NCBI RefSeq assembly: GCF_013520985.1
Contig: NZ_JACDTY010000001.1
Location: forward strand, 682,001-746,000
Direction of reading: 5' to 3'
Source of the DNA: Mesorhizobium neociceri
Lineage (GTDB): Bacteria > Pseudomonadota > Alphaproteobacteria > Rhizobiales > Rhizobiaceae
DNA length: 64,000 bases
Of the stretch, positions 1-6,986 are shown one piece after another. Positions within the stretch are counted from its first letter, which is position 1. Each line of letters begins with the position of its first letter. A program made the translations under genes and the position numbers. A model generated the notes under the pieces. That model made no database searches, was not told where the DNA came from, and saw only the letters and a list, made by a program, of their open reading frames with translations.

Positions 1-273
1 GGAAAAGACGCTCGGCTCGGTCAGCAGGCGCTTGAGACGCGGCAATTCACGCGTCGGGGCGTCCAATGCCGCCATGAATGCCGCCCATTTGTCCGCGTCG
101 AGGCCGAAGCTGCGCCTGTCGGCAAGTGTTTCCTCGGCGCGCCCTAGCGCGCTTTCGAGAACGAAGTCGCTCAGCGAGCGCCGCTCGACGGCAGCAGCCG
201 TCGCGAGGATCCGCTTTGCATCGGGAGTAAGTCGCAAGTCCAGTTTCTCGGAGCGATTGGTTCTTGTCGTCAT
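1..273 (-). CDS. DUF1778 (TacA-type) antitoxin, 3' end beyond the window
   Basis: An open frame of 91 codons begins at ATG 273 and runs off the left edge. The N-terminus (TNRSEKLDLRLTPDAKRIL) followed by ERRSLSDFVLESAL is the ribbon-helix-helix domain of DUF1778 antitoxins, which bind DNA as dimers and neutralise a partner GNAT acetyltransferase toxin (TacT/AtaT type). Family members are about 90-95 residues, so the gene is almost complete here. The toxin gene would be expected just outside the window, on the same strand. A perfect inverted repeat lies 8-21 bases upstream of the start and is a plausible autoregulatory operator. The toxin is inferred, not seen. Confidence 0.8.
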   Translation of the reverse strand, partial: MTTRTNRSEKLDLRLTPDAKRILATAAAVERRSLSDFVLESALGRAEETLADRRSFGLDADKWAAFMAALDAPTRELPRLKRLLTEPSVFS

Positions 274-280
274 GGTGTAC

Positions 281-294
281 CTCTCGATAGAGAG
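281..294. promoter_or_regulatory. Inverted repeat upstream of antitoxin, candidate operator
   Basis: Arms CTCTC and GAGAG are separated by four bases, 8 bases upstream of the antitoxin start. The arm nearest the gene also supplies a purine-rich ribosome binding site (GAGAGG). Ribbon-helix-helix antitoxins usually bind short palindromes in their own promoter, so autoregulation is a reasonable inference. Confidence 0.45.
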
Positions 295-346
295 ATAATA
301 TGTCTGCCAGACAATGTCATGACAAATCTGCGACTCGCGTTTCGGG

Positions 347-1348
347 TCAAGCCGCCAGCAACTGCTTGCGGTCGACGCGCTCCTGCTGCGGCGAGCGGGC
401 GTAGAGCTCGCGGTAGCATTTGGAGAAATGCGAGGCCGAGACGAAACCGCAGGCGACCGCCACCTCGACCACTGGCATCGACGACTGGATCAGCAGATGC
501 CGGGCGCGGTCGAGGCGGATTTCGAGATAGTAGCGGGCAGGGGATCTGCCCATCTCGGTGCGGAACAGGCGTTCGATCTGGCGGCGCGACAGGTCGACAT
601 GGTCGGCGATCTCGATCAGCGACAGTGGCTCGGACAGGTTGCCTTCCATCAGCTCGATGATGGTCAGCACCTTGGAGTTCTGCACGCCAAGCCGCGCGCG
701 CAGCGGCAGGCGCTGGCGGTCGGTCGGGCTGCGCACGCGGTCGGTCAGCACCTGCTCGCACACACGGTTGACCAGATTGTCGTCGAAATCGTCGCCGATC
801 AGCTTCAGCATCATGTCGAGCGCAGCGGTGCCGCCGGCGCAGGTGTAGATGTTCTGGTCGATCTCGAAGAGATCGGCAAACACGTTGGCCTTCGGGAAGG
901 CCTCGGAGAAGCCCGGCAGGTTTTCCCAATGGATGGCGCAACGCTTGTTGGAGAGCAGACCGGCGGCGGCAAGGATATGGGCGCCGGTGCACAGGCCGCC
1001 GACGGCGACGCCTCTGTTATACTCCTCGCGCAGCCAGGCGAAGGCCGACCTGTTCTGGTAGCGCTCGACATTCATGCCGCTGCAAACAATGGCCATGTTC
1101 GGCCGATCCGGCCCGGCCATCTTCTTGCGCTCTTCCTCAAGCGAGGTGTTGACCGCGCATTCGACGCCATTGGAGGCGCGCACCGGCTTGCCGTCGATGC
1201 TGGCTAGGCGCCAGCAATAGGCTTCATAGCCAAGCATGCGGTTGGCCGAGCGCAGCGGGTCGAGCGCCGTCGCAAAGGCGATCATGGTGAAGTCGGGGAC
1301 GAGGAAGAATACAAACGATCGCTTGATCGGATGCTTTACGGCGTTCAA
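347..1348 (-). CDS. GlxA family AraC-type transcriptional regulator
   Basis: A 333-residue regulator with an N-terminal DJ-1/PfpI-like sensory domain (about residues 10-190, with GGLCTGAHILAAAGLL around the nucleophile-elbow position) and a C-terminal double helix-turn-helix AraC domain (about residues 225-325; VDLSRRQIERLFR and ACGFVSASHFSKCYRE are the two HTH motifs). The same architecture is found in GbdR, CdhR and ArgR, which sense betaine, carnitine or arginine-type compounds. Its promoter region holds a perfect TTTGCGAC/GTCGCAAA palindrome, and half-sites recur before mttB and the MetF operon. It is therefore the best candidate regulator of the corrinoid cluster. The effector is unknown; glycine betaine or a related quaternary amine is inferred from context. 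Confidence 0.85.
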   Translation of the reverse strand: MNAVKHPIKRSFVFFLVPDFTMIAFATALDPLRSANRMLGYEAYCWRLASIDGKPVRASNGVECAVNTSLEEERKKMAGPDRPNMAIVCSGMNVERYQNRSAFAWLREEYNRGVAVGGLCTGAHILAAAGLLSNKRCAIHWENLPGFSEAFPKANVFADLFEIDQNIYTCAGGTAALDMMLKLIGDDFDDNLVNRVCEQVLTDRVRSPTDRQRLPLRARLGVQNSKVLTIIELMEGNLSEPLSLIEIADHVDLSRRQIERLFRTEMGRSPARYYLEIRLDRARHLLIQSSMPVVEVAVACGFVSASHFSKCYRELYARSPQQERVDRKQLLAA

Positions 1349-1453
1349 GGGAACCTCACGCAGCCATGGCGCGAACAGGATGTCGCGAACAGCATAGCGA
1401 CATCAGGAAAAACCATTCCTGTCAATCGGCTAGGCGGCTAAGCGGCAACTAAA

Positions 1454-1473
1454 TTTGCGACATGGGTCGCAAA
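1454..1473. promoter_or_regulatory. Perfect 8-bp palindrome, candidate GlxA operator
   Basis: TTTGCGAC and GTCGCAAA are separated by 4 bases, about 105 bases upstream of the glxA start. This is the most symmetrical copy of a motif whose half-sites recur at 1873-1918, 12249-12274 and 15607-15670. Autoregulation of glxA is inferred. Confidence 0.5.
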
Positions 1474-1551
1474 TGGGCAATGGTCCGGGATGACGGGCAC
1501 ACGCTGCCGCCGGATTGAGCATCGCTACCCGGCAACATCGGCTTCAGAACG

Positions 1552-1584
1552 AAAAAACGCCGCCTCGGTCAAACCGAAGCGGCG
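1552..1584 (-). terminator. Rho-independent terminator of the 44-residue gene
   Basis: On the minus strand a hairpin with arms CGCCGCTTCGGTT and its near-complement is followed by a run of six T (the A-run at 1552-1557 on the plus strand). It lies 52 bases beyond the stop of the small gene at 1637-1771. Confidence 0.8.
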
Positions 1585-1636
1585 CATTTGTCGACTTTCG
1601 GCAGCGGCAGGGAAGCGCTGCGCGGTAGCCGTTATC

Positions 1637-1771
1637 TCAGGCGACGAGGCCGAGGCGCACCGCATTCATGGCGCCGGTCTGGCCGGGCATGGTGTTGGCA
1701 AGGCGCTGGCGCTCGAGAGCGGTCGTCAGGTTCATTTCGCGGCGGGCAAAGAGGCGGGCAAAAAGCTTCAT
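1637..1771 (-). CDS. Small 44-residue protein of unknown function
   Basis: The reading frame encodes a 44-residue basic protein beginning MKLFARLFARREMNL and ending VRLGLVA. Three ATGs stand in a row (1777, 1774, 1771). AGGAG abuts the first and is six bases from the third, so 1771 is chosen. A good ribosome binding site, a strong terminator 52 bases downstream and TTGCGAC-type elements upstream (1873-1918) mark it as a real, separately transcribed gene. The N-terminus could form an amphipathic helix. I do not recognise a family. The shared upstream motif suggests that it belongs to the GlxA/corrinoid regulon. Confidence 0.6.
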   Translation of the reverse strand: MKLFARLFARREMNLTTALERQRLANTMPGQTGAMNAVRLGLVA

Positions 1772-1872
1772 CATCATCTCCTATCGGTTGCTCAGACGGG
1801 TCGCCTTCGCTTGATGGAGTGGGGCAGCTCGTTTGCTGACGGTGATATAGGCTTGTGTGAGCAGAAACTAAA

Positions 1873-1918
1873 TCGCAAATGCGAAGCGCTTGATATGAAA
1901 AGCGACATAAATTGCGAC
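1873..1918. promoter_or_regulatory. GCGAC repeats upstream of the 44-residue gene
   Basis: TCGCAAAT at 1873-1880, GCGACAT at about 1902 and ATTGCGAC at 1911-1918 match halves of the palindrome at 1454-1473. The two GCGAC copies are in direct orientation 12 bases apart, about 100-150 bases upstream of the small gene. Role as activator sites is inferred. Confidence 0.35.
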
Positions 1919-2080
1919 ATTTTTGGGCAGGATGCCCAGGATTTATGATTATTTACAAGGCGTTAAGCCAATATTTGAGCTGCTATGCAGCTTGCTCATA
2001 TGCGCCATGCAAGGGCGACATGGCTCTGAAATTCATTTGAATGCAAATAAGTTAGGGAAGGCAAGCAGGGTAAAACAGAG

Positions 2081-2114
2081 AAGGCCTGCCGGGCTGGTTT
2101 GCGCGGCAGGCCTT
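2081..2114 (-). terminator. Hairpin terminator after DUF1127 gene
   Basis: Perfect 11-bp arms AAGGCCTGCCG and CGGCAGGCCTT enclose a 12-base loop, followed on the minus strand by a short T-rich stretch (TCTGTTTT). It lies just beyond the DUF1127 stop at 2136. Confidence 0.65.
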
Positions 2115-2135
2115 CAGCACATGGTACACAATGGT

Positions 2136-2321
2136 TTACTTTGCTCCAGCCCAGGATCCGACGCCATGGCGTGCACCGGTCTTGGTGTCGGCAGCTTCAG
2201 GCCAGCCGATGTCCTTCTGCAGTTCGATCGGCAGCGAGCGGATCGCACGTTCGGTCTGGAAGCGGGCGCGGGCGGCGCTGAACTCGGTCGCAAGCCGACC
2301 GATGGATGACAGGATAGACAT
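2136..2321 (-). CDS. DUF1127 family small protein
   Basis: A 61-residue protein with the DUF1127 signature ERAIRSLPIELQKDIGWP in its middle. ATG 2321 is preceded by AGGAGAA at good spacing. Longer in-frame extensions lack a ribosome binding site. DUF1127 proteins are small, often arginine-rich alphaproteobacterial proteins; in Brucella and Agrobacterium several are direct targets of the LysR regulator VtlR. Here the gene is divergent from a LysR gene of exactly that type, with 200 bases between starts. A second DUF1127 gene lies 2.6 kb away at 4925-5098. The C-terminal 20 residues are Gly/Ala/Lys-rich and not part of the usual domain. Confidence 0.85.
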   Translation of the reverse strand: MSILSSIGRLATEFSAARARFQTERAIRSLPIELQKDIGWPEAADTKTGARHGVGSWAGAK

Positions 2322-2524
2322 TTCATTCTCCTTTGGTTGTGGCACGTCCCGCATGAACGCGTTTCGTCGCCGGGATATTCCGCATCGAATGCAATTTCGT
2401 GTCAGGAGCGTTTGAAGCCGTGGCGCGTCCTGCCTTCGATGGAGTTGACTATCCTCCCATTCTGATGTTCAATCAAACGAAATGGAATGATGCTTCACAT
2501 CAGAAAAATTGAAGGTCGATCCCG

Positions 2525-3424
2525 ATGAACGCCCCACTCAATCATCCCCTGCCGCTGCTCGATCTCGATGTTTTGCGCACGTTTGTGGCCATTGCCGAGA
2601 CCGGTAGCTTCACCACCGCGGCCAATGCGGTGTTCCGCACGCCGTCGGCGGTCTCCATGCAGATCAAGAAGCTCGAGGACATTCTCGGCCGCTCGGTCTT
2701 TGCGCGCGATGCGCGCTCGGTGACGCTGACCACCGATGGCGAGATGCTGCTCGGCTATGCCCGCCGGCTGCTGTCGATCAACCGCGAGGTGGTGTCGAAG
2801 TTCATCATCCCCGAGATCGTCGGCGTGGTGCGGCTCGGTTCGCCAGACGATTATGGCGAGCGCGTGCTGCCGCATGTCTTGAAGCGTTTCGCGCAATCGC
2901 ATCCGTCGATTGCCGTCGACGTCACCATCGACCAGAGCAGCAATCTGCGCCGCCGCATGGACGACCGGGCGCTCGACATCACGCTGCTCACCAATTCCTA
3001 CAAGACCAGCGCGCTCGGCGCCGAGGTGCTGTTGACCGAGCCGATTGTCTGGGCGGGCGCCAAGGGCGGCAGCGCGCATCTGCGCGAGCCTTTGCCTGTA
3101 TCGCTATGGGAAGAGGGCTGCGCCTGGCGGGCCGGCGCGCTCGATGCGCTGAGCCGTGAGGGCCGCAACTACCGCATCGCCTATATGAGCGCCCACACGG
3201 CCGGCCAGCGCGCCGCCATCATGTCCGACCTCGCCGTGGCGCCACTGCCGAAGTCGTTCCTCGGCAATGACATGGTCGAGCTGTGCCCGAAGGACGGCAT
3301 GCCCGACATCGGCACCTACAATCTGGCGATGGTGGTGTCGCCGGACGCCAGCGCGCCGGTCAAGGCAGTCGCCGACCATATCCGCGCGACCTTTGAAGTG
3401 TTCAGGGAGACCGGCAAGTTCTGA
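2525..3424 (+). CDS. LysR family regulator, LsrB/VtlR-like
   Basis: A 299-residue LysR protein. The winged helix-turn-helix spans about residues 11-70 (LDVLRTFVAIAETGSFTTAA and PSAVSMQIKKLE), followed by a linker helix and a periplasmic-binding-type effector domain. Segments such as GYARRLLSINREVVSKF and VVRLGSPDDYGERVLPHVLKRF closely resemble Sinorhizobium LsrB and Brucella VtlR as I remember them. LsrB is linked to redox sensing and symbiosis, VtlR to small RNA AbcR2 and DUF1127 genes. Cys199 (EEGCAWRAG) and Cys254 are candidate redox residues. Two DUF1127 genes nearby fit this assignment. The stop codon overlaps the start of the next gene by one base (TGATG), which implies translational coupling. 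Confidence 0.85.
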   Translation: MNAPLNHPLPLLDLDVLRTFVAIAETGSFTTAANAVFRTPSAVSMQIKKLEDILGRSVFARDARSVTLTTDGEMLLGYARRLLSINREVVSKFIIPEIVGVVRLGSPDDYGERVLPHVLKRFAQSHPSIAVDVTIDQSSNLRRRMDDRALDITLLTNSYKTSALGAEVLLTEPIVWAGAKGGSAHLREPLPVSLWEEGCAWRAGALDALSREGRNYRIAYMSAHTAGQRAAIMSDLAVAPLPKSFLGNDMVELCPKDGMPDIGTYNLAMVVSPDASAPVKAVADHIRATFEVFRETGKF

Positions 3425-3774
3425 TGAGCCACGATGTGAGCCGCGTTTCAGGTCTCAACGATCTCATCGAGTTCAGAAAACCGATTGATGTTCTTTCTGC
3501 AATCGTAAGCGACCTCGGTTGGTCCGAGACGCCAGTGGTCATCCTGACCACTGATCATGTTTTGAATGTGCTCCGACGGTTCCAGGCAGGAGAACTTACT
3601 GCTGCCGACATGGAAGCATGGGCGGACCTGATCGAATGCAGGGAAGACATCGACAACCAGCCAGAACGAGATGAAGAAATACTCGAAGCGATCTACGTGC
3701 TGGCCAATCCGGTCTTGAATGGCTTGCTTGATGAAGCCTTGACCGACCAGGTGATCGCCTCGCTCTTGGCCTGA
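3424..3774 (+). CDS. Conserved-looking hypothetical protein coupled to the LysR gene
   Basis: A 116-residue acidic protein whose ATG overlaps the LysR stop codon by one base, a strong sign of co-translation. It has hydrophobic segments (PVVILTTDHVLNVLRRF), a QAGELTAADMEAWADLIECREDI helix, and a C-terminal amphipathic stretch. There is no signal peptide or membrane segment. Its last 82 bases overlap the convergent hydrolase gene on the other strand. I cannot assign a family; the LTAADMEAWADLIE pattern recalls small immunity or accessory proteins, but that is a loose impression. Confidence 0.6.
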   Translation: MSHDVSRVSGLNDLIEFRKPIDVLSAIVSDLGWSETPVVILTTDHVLNVLRRFQAGELTAADMEAWADLIECREDIDNQPERDEEILEAIYVLANPVLNGLLDEALTDQVIASLLA

Positions 3775-4673
3775 CCAGTGGCTTTATCGCTACTCAGAAA
3801 GGCGACGATGCGCTCGCGCGCCCGCCGCGCTTCGGGCATCTCGATCAGCGGCCAGGCGTGGAACATGCCTTCCTCGTAGACGACCTCGACCTCGACGCCG
3901 GCGGCACGCGCCTTCTCGGCGAAGATCAAATTGTCGGGGCTGAGCAGGTCGCGCGAGCCGGTCAGGAGCAGCGTCTTCGGCAAAACCGAGAGGTCGCCGT
4001 AGAGCGGGCTGATGTGCCAGTCGCTGCGATCAAAGCCGGCGCTGTAGAGCCGCACGGCCTCCATTCCGCCCGAAATGCCGAGCCAGGGATCATAGCGCTC
4101 GGCCTCGAACACTTCGGGGTTGGAGAGCGACATGTCGAGCCCGGGCGAGATCAGCACGTGGCGCAAGGGCAGGGGAAGGCCATCTTCCGCGGCCATCATG
4201 GTCAGCACCACGGCCATGTTGCCGCCAGCGGAATCGCCCATGAAAACGATGTCTTCGGCGTCCGTCTGATCCAGCATCTGCCGGTAGACGTCGCCGACCA
4301 TGCCGAACATGGCGTGGAAATCATGCTCGGGGGCTATCGGGTAGATCGGCACGGTGATGCCGAAACCCAGCCGTTCCGCCATCTCGGCGATCAGTCCCCA
4401 ATGATAGGAGGTGATCTGGAAGACATAGGCGCCGCCATGCATGTAGAGGATGCGCCGGCGCTCGCCGGCCTTCGGCGCGATCTCGTATACAGGGAAGCCA
4501 TCGACGCTGCGCTCGGTGATATCGAGCCGCTCACGCAGCAGTGCCGGGGGATGATGATCCTCGGTCTTGCGCGCATAGGCGATCCAGCGCTGCAGGTTTT
4601 CAGGACTGGCAAACGCCTTCTTGCGGCTATGCCGGAGGATGAAGGAAACGAGATGGCTTTTGAAACTGGGCAT
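3693..4673 (-). CDS. Alpha/beta hydrolase, hormone-sensitive lipase type esterase
   Basis: A 326-residue cytosolic esterase/lipase of the HSL (GDXG) family. HGGAY at about residue 80 is the oxyanion-hole motif and GDSAGG at about 146 carries the nucleophile Ser. Asp in GSRDLLSPDN and His in EEGMFHAWPL complete the triad. Such enzymes hydrolyse short-chain or aromatic esters. The last ~28 residues (rich in Ser, Thr and Lys) overlap the 3' end of the convergent gene at 3424-3774 and are probably not part of the fold, so a recent 3' extension is possible. No operon partner is evident. Confidence 0.85.
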   Translation of the reverse strand: MPSFKSHLVSFILRHSRKKAFASPENLQRWIAYARKTEDHHPPALLRERLDITERSVDGFPVYEIAPKAGERRRILYMHGGAYVFQITSYHWGLIAEMAERLGFGITVPIYPIAPEHDFHAMFGMVGDVYRQMLDQTDAEDIVFMGDSAGGNMAVVLTMMAAEDGLPLPLRHVLISPGLDMSLSNPEVFEAERYDPWLGISGGMEAVRLYSAGFDRSDWHISPLYGDLSVLPKTLLLTGSRDLLSPDNLIFAEKARAAGVEVEVVYEEGMFHAWPLIEMPEARRARERIVAFLSSDKATGQAKSEAITWSVKASSSKPFKTGLAST

Positions 4674-4862
4674 TCGAATACACAGGCTCGGCCGCAGCCG
4701 ACTAAGAGAATTCCCCCACTATCTCGAACATCGTGCCTCCAGCCGAAATGTCAAGAATTTGGCCCAATGCAACACGGTTGTTTGATCAACCAGGTCTGCG
4801 GTTTCCCTCAAACGGGCTCAGCGCCGGGGCAGCAGCGCAGCGCGCAACTTGATGTCGGTGGT

Positions 4863-4889
4863 CGCCGGGACCACACGGCGGTCCCGGCG
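4863..4889. terminator. GC-rich hairpin between hydrolase and second DUF1127 gene
   Basis: Arms CGCCGGGACC and GGTCCCGGCG enclose a 7-base loop, 36 bases beyond the DUF1127 stop. No long T-run follows on the minus strand, so it may be a weak terminator or a transcript-stabilising 3' hairpin. Confidence 0.4.
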
Positions 4890-4924
4890 TTTGGCCAGCA
4901 ATTTGCATTTGTCGGCGAAGGTCA

Positions 4925-5098
4925 TCAGCGTCCCGAGCCCAGGATCAGGCGCGTCAGGTTGGCGTGGGCGTCGATGCGCGGCGACACGGGCCAGCCGATG
5001 TCCTTCTGCACTTCGGGCGGCAGGCTGTTCATGGCGCGCATGGACTGGGCGTGCTTGATGGCCGCGCGAAAGCGGCCGAGGGTCTCGAACATCTTCAT
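4925..5098 (-). CDS. DUF1127 family small protein (second copy)
   Basis: A 57-residue protein starting MKMFETLGRFRAAIKHAQ. The DUF1127 core RAMNSLPPEVQKDIGWPVSP is very like that of the gene at 2136-2321 (SLPxExQKDIGWP in both). ATG 5098 has AGGAGAA just upstream. Together with the neighbouring LsrB/VtlR-type regulator this repeats the known link between VtlR and several DUF1127 genes. Function of the family is unresolved; roles in RNA metabolism and in phosphate or carbon uptake have been proposed for Agrobacterium homologues. Confidence 0.85.
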   Translation of the reverse strand: MKMFETLGRFRAAIKHAQSMRAMNSLPPEVQKDIGWPVSPRIDAHANLTRLILGSGR

Positions 5099-5397
5099 TC
5101 TCCTTTGAAGCGTTGTGACGGCGCAATAGTCCGGCCCGCCTTTCGGTGTCCGTTAAATGCTTCACGTCTGTATCGGACGGATTGCGCGAAAGCAGCGTTT
5201 CGGTTTCCAGATCGGGGCGATCTGGAAACATTTGCATACAAATGAATCTGGCGCTCTAGGGCGGCGATTCCTCATTCGTCTGTCAACAGGTGAGTTGCTA
5301 GCGCTAAGATACTTCTAACAAGCCTATTTCGCGGGGGTATGTGGCCCTGGAAAAATACTCTAATTGGCAACTCTATAAAGTATTCATTGTTAAATGT

Positions 5398-5425
5398 TTG
5401 ACAAACGTAAATCAAAATTTATGAT
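5398..5425 (+). promoter_or_regulatory. Sigma-70-like promoter of the EF-hand/barrel gene
   Basis: TTGACA (5398-5403) and TATGAT (5420-5425) are separated by 16 bases, 27 bases before the ATG at 5452. Both hexamers are close to consensus, which is unusual in this GC-rich genome. The surrounding 150 bases are AT-rich. Confidence 0.6.
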
Positions 5426-5451
5426 CACCGCTGGGGTTAAGGGAGAGGGCG

Positions 5452-6945
5452 ATGCATCCAAATACAATCTACGCGCTTATTCGAAGCACCATCAGAAAGG
5501 TTTTGGGCGGAGGTGTTGGGCCGTTCGAGCCAAAGGCTGACGAGGATTTGGAATCTCTTTACGGGCTGGACATCACAGCCAGGCGAGCATTGTATAAGCC
5601 ACTGAACAACGAATTTAGCGCAAACGGCACTCCGTTGAAACCGGTGCTTACACCAACCAGCACTGCAGACCAGACAACGGTTCGCAAATTGCGGAAGTTA
5701 ATAGAGCCTCGCGTCCCGGTTCTCTTTATTGCGGCTATGATCGGCATGCTTGGCTCCGCTCATAACGCCAGGTCGAGTACGAATATAGATGAATACAATA
5801 CAGACGGTGACAAGAGCACTATCAGCTACCAGGAAATGATCGTTTATTTCGCCAACAAGGCGACAGTTTCCATCGGCGAATTCGACAAAAACAAGAATGG
5901 AATGATCGATCCCTCTGAACTGGACGAGTTTAACAAGAAGCTCCATTCCCTGGCAGAGGAGGAAGCGGCAGCGAATTTTGCATCGACGCCCCAGGAAACA
6001 GGACTCCCGATTGCTCCAATTGCCGTGAAAGAAGCTATGTCCGTCTTGGGACAGAAACCCAAGGTACCTCCAACCCCTGCCGAGATTGAGAAAGCAAGAA
6101 TTGAAAAGGAAGCAGAGGACAAGAGAACATATTCCGACGACCTCAAATTCTATCTGAGGAAATCAGGACGCGACGTGTCCATTCGGGCAGACAAGTTTGA
6201 TGGAAACGGAGCAAATTTTTCATACAAGAACAACGCGATTTCGGAGACTGCAAGCGGGCGCGTCACTGCGGCGTTCGGGGTGCTGCGGGAGTTGCGGCTC
6301 AAGGACAAGTTTGCGCCGGCAACGGGGCCATATATCAGCGCGCTCACATATGGCGGATCGATAGCGATCGATCGGTCTTTTGAATCTCGCGGTAAGAAGT
6401 TCGAGACAAACGCTTTGGAGTTGCGTGGTGGCGGGGACTTGGAAATTGCGGGCTTGATGTTTCCCGTGCAGTACCTCAGCGCTTGGGGCTATTTGAAAAC
6501 CGATACTGAATTCGAGCGCAAGGTGGTCGGCGCGGAAGCCGTCTATGAGCCGTTTTCTTTCGCGTTCCTGCGCGGTTTCACTGTACCGCACGGGAGAATA
6601 ATTGCGCGCTTGGCTCCATCATTATTTGGGACTTACGAGCGCGTGCTTTCAGATGGTGGTGTCCCATCTCCATATGACGATTATCTCAATGTGGGTTACG
6701 GGCTTACGGCCGAACTTGCATGGATCAGGGACGGCAAACGGGTCTCAACGCTTACGTCCGAATTCCGGGATTCCTGGAATGTGACGGGTGACAACGAACA
6801 TACATATGACTGGGCGAACAGGCTGGCGTGGACTTTAGACGACGCTGGGAACGTGACGCTCAATCTTGACTATGAGTTAAGCCAGAACGAGCTCACAGAA
6901 AAGCGAACCAACGAAGTGGCGCTTGGTATCGGCCTACGCTATTGA
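5452..6945 (+). CDS. Unrecognised 497-residue protein with EF-hand and beta-barrel-like C-terminus
   Basis: I do not recognise a family. Residues 145-156 (DKNKNGMIDPSE) form a canonical EF-hand loop, and residues 116-128 look like a degenerate partner with one extra residue. A hydrophobic stretch at about 88-101 ends in SAHNA, which could be an internal or late signal sequence after an ~85-residue N-terminal extension. From about residue 260 the sequence alternates short polar/hydrophobic strands with aromatic ends and finishes in GLRY, as outer-membrane barrels do. A coiled, charged linker (PAEIEKARIEKEAEDK) joins the halves. The gene is clearly AT-richer than its neighbours and has its own near-consensus promoter, suggesting horizontal acquisition. 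A calcium-responsive surface protein is one possible reading. Confidence 0.7.
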   Translation: MHPNTIYALIRSTIRKVLGGGVGPFEPKADEDLESLYGLDITARRALYKPLNNEFSANGTPLKPVLTPTSTADQTTVRKLRKLIEPRVPVLFIAAMIGMLGSAHNARSSTNIDEYNTDGDKSTISYQEMIVYFANKATVSIGEFDKNKNGMIDPSELDEFNKKLHSLAEEEAAANFASTPQETGLPIAPIAVKEAMSVLGQKPKVPPTPAEIEKARIEKEAEDKRTYSDDLKFYLRKSGRDVSIRADKFDGNGANFSYKNNAISETASGRVTAAFGVLRELRLKDKFAPATGPYISALTYGGSIAIDRSFESRGKKFETNALELRGGGDLEIAGLMFPVQYLSAWGYLKTDTEFERKVVGAEAVYEPFSFAFLRGFTVPHGRIIARLAPSLFGTYERVLSDGGVPSPYDDYLNVGYGLTAELAWIRDGKRVSTLTSEFRDSWNVTGDNEHTYDWANRLAWTLDDAGNVTLNLDYELSQNELTEKRTNEVALGIGLRY

Positions 6946-6986
6946 AGCCGCTCAAATCCACTTGGCAAAACGGCACTTGAGCCTTG

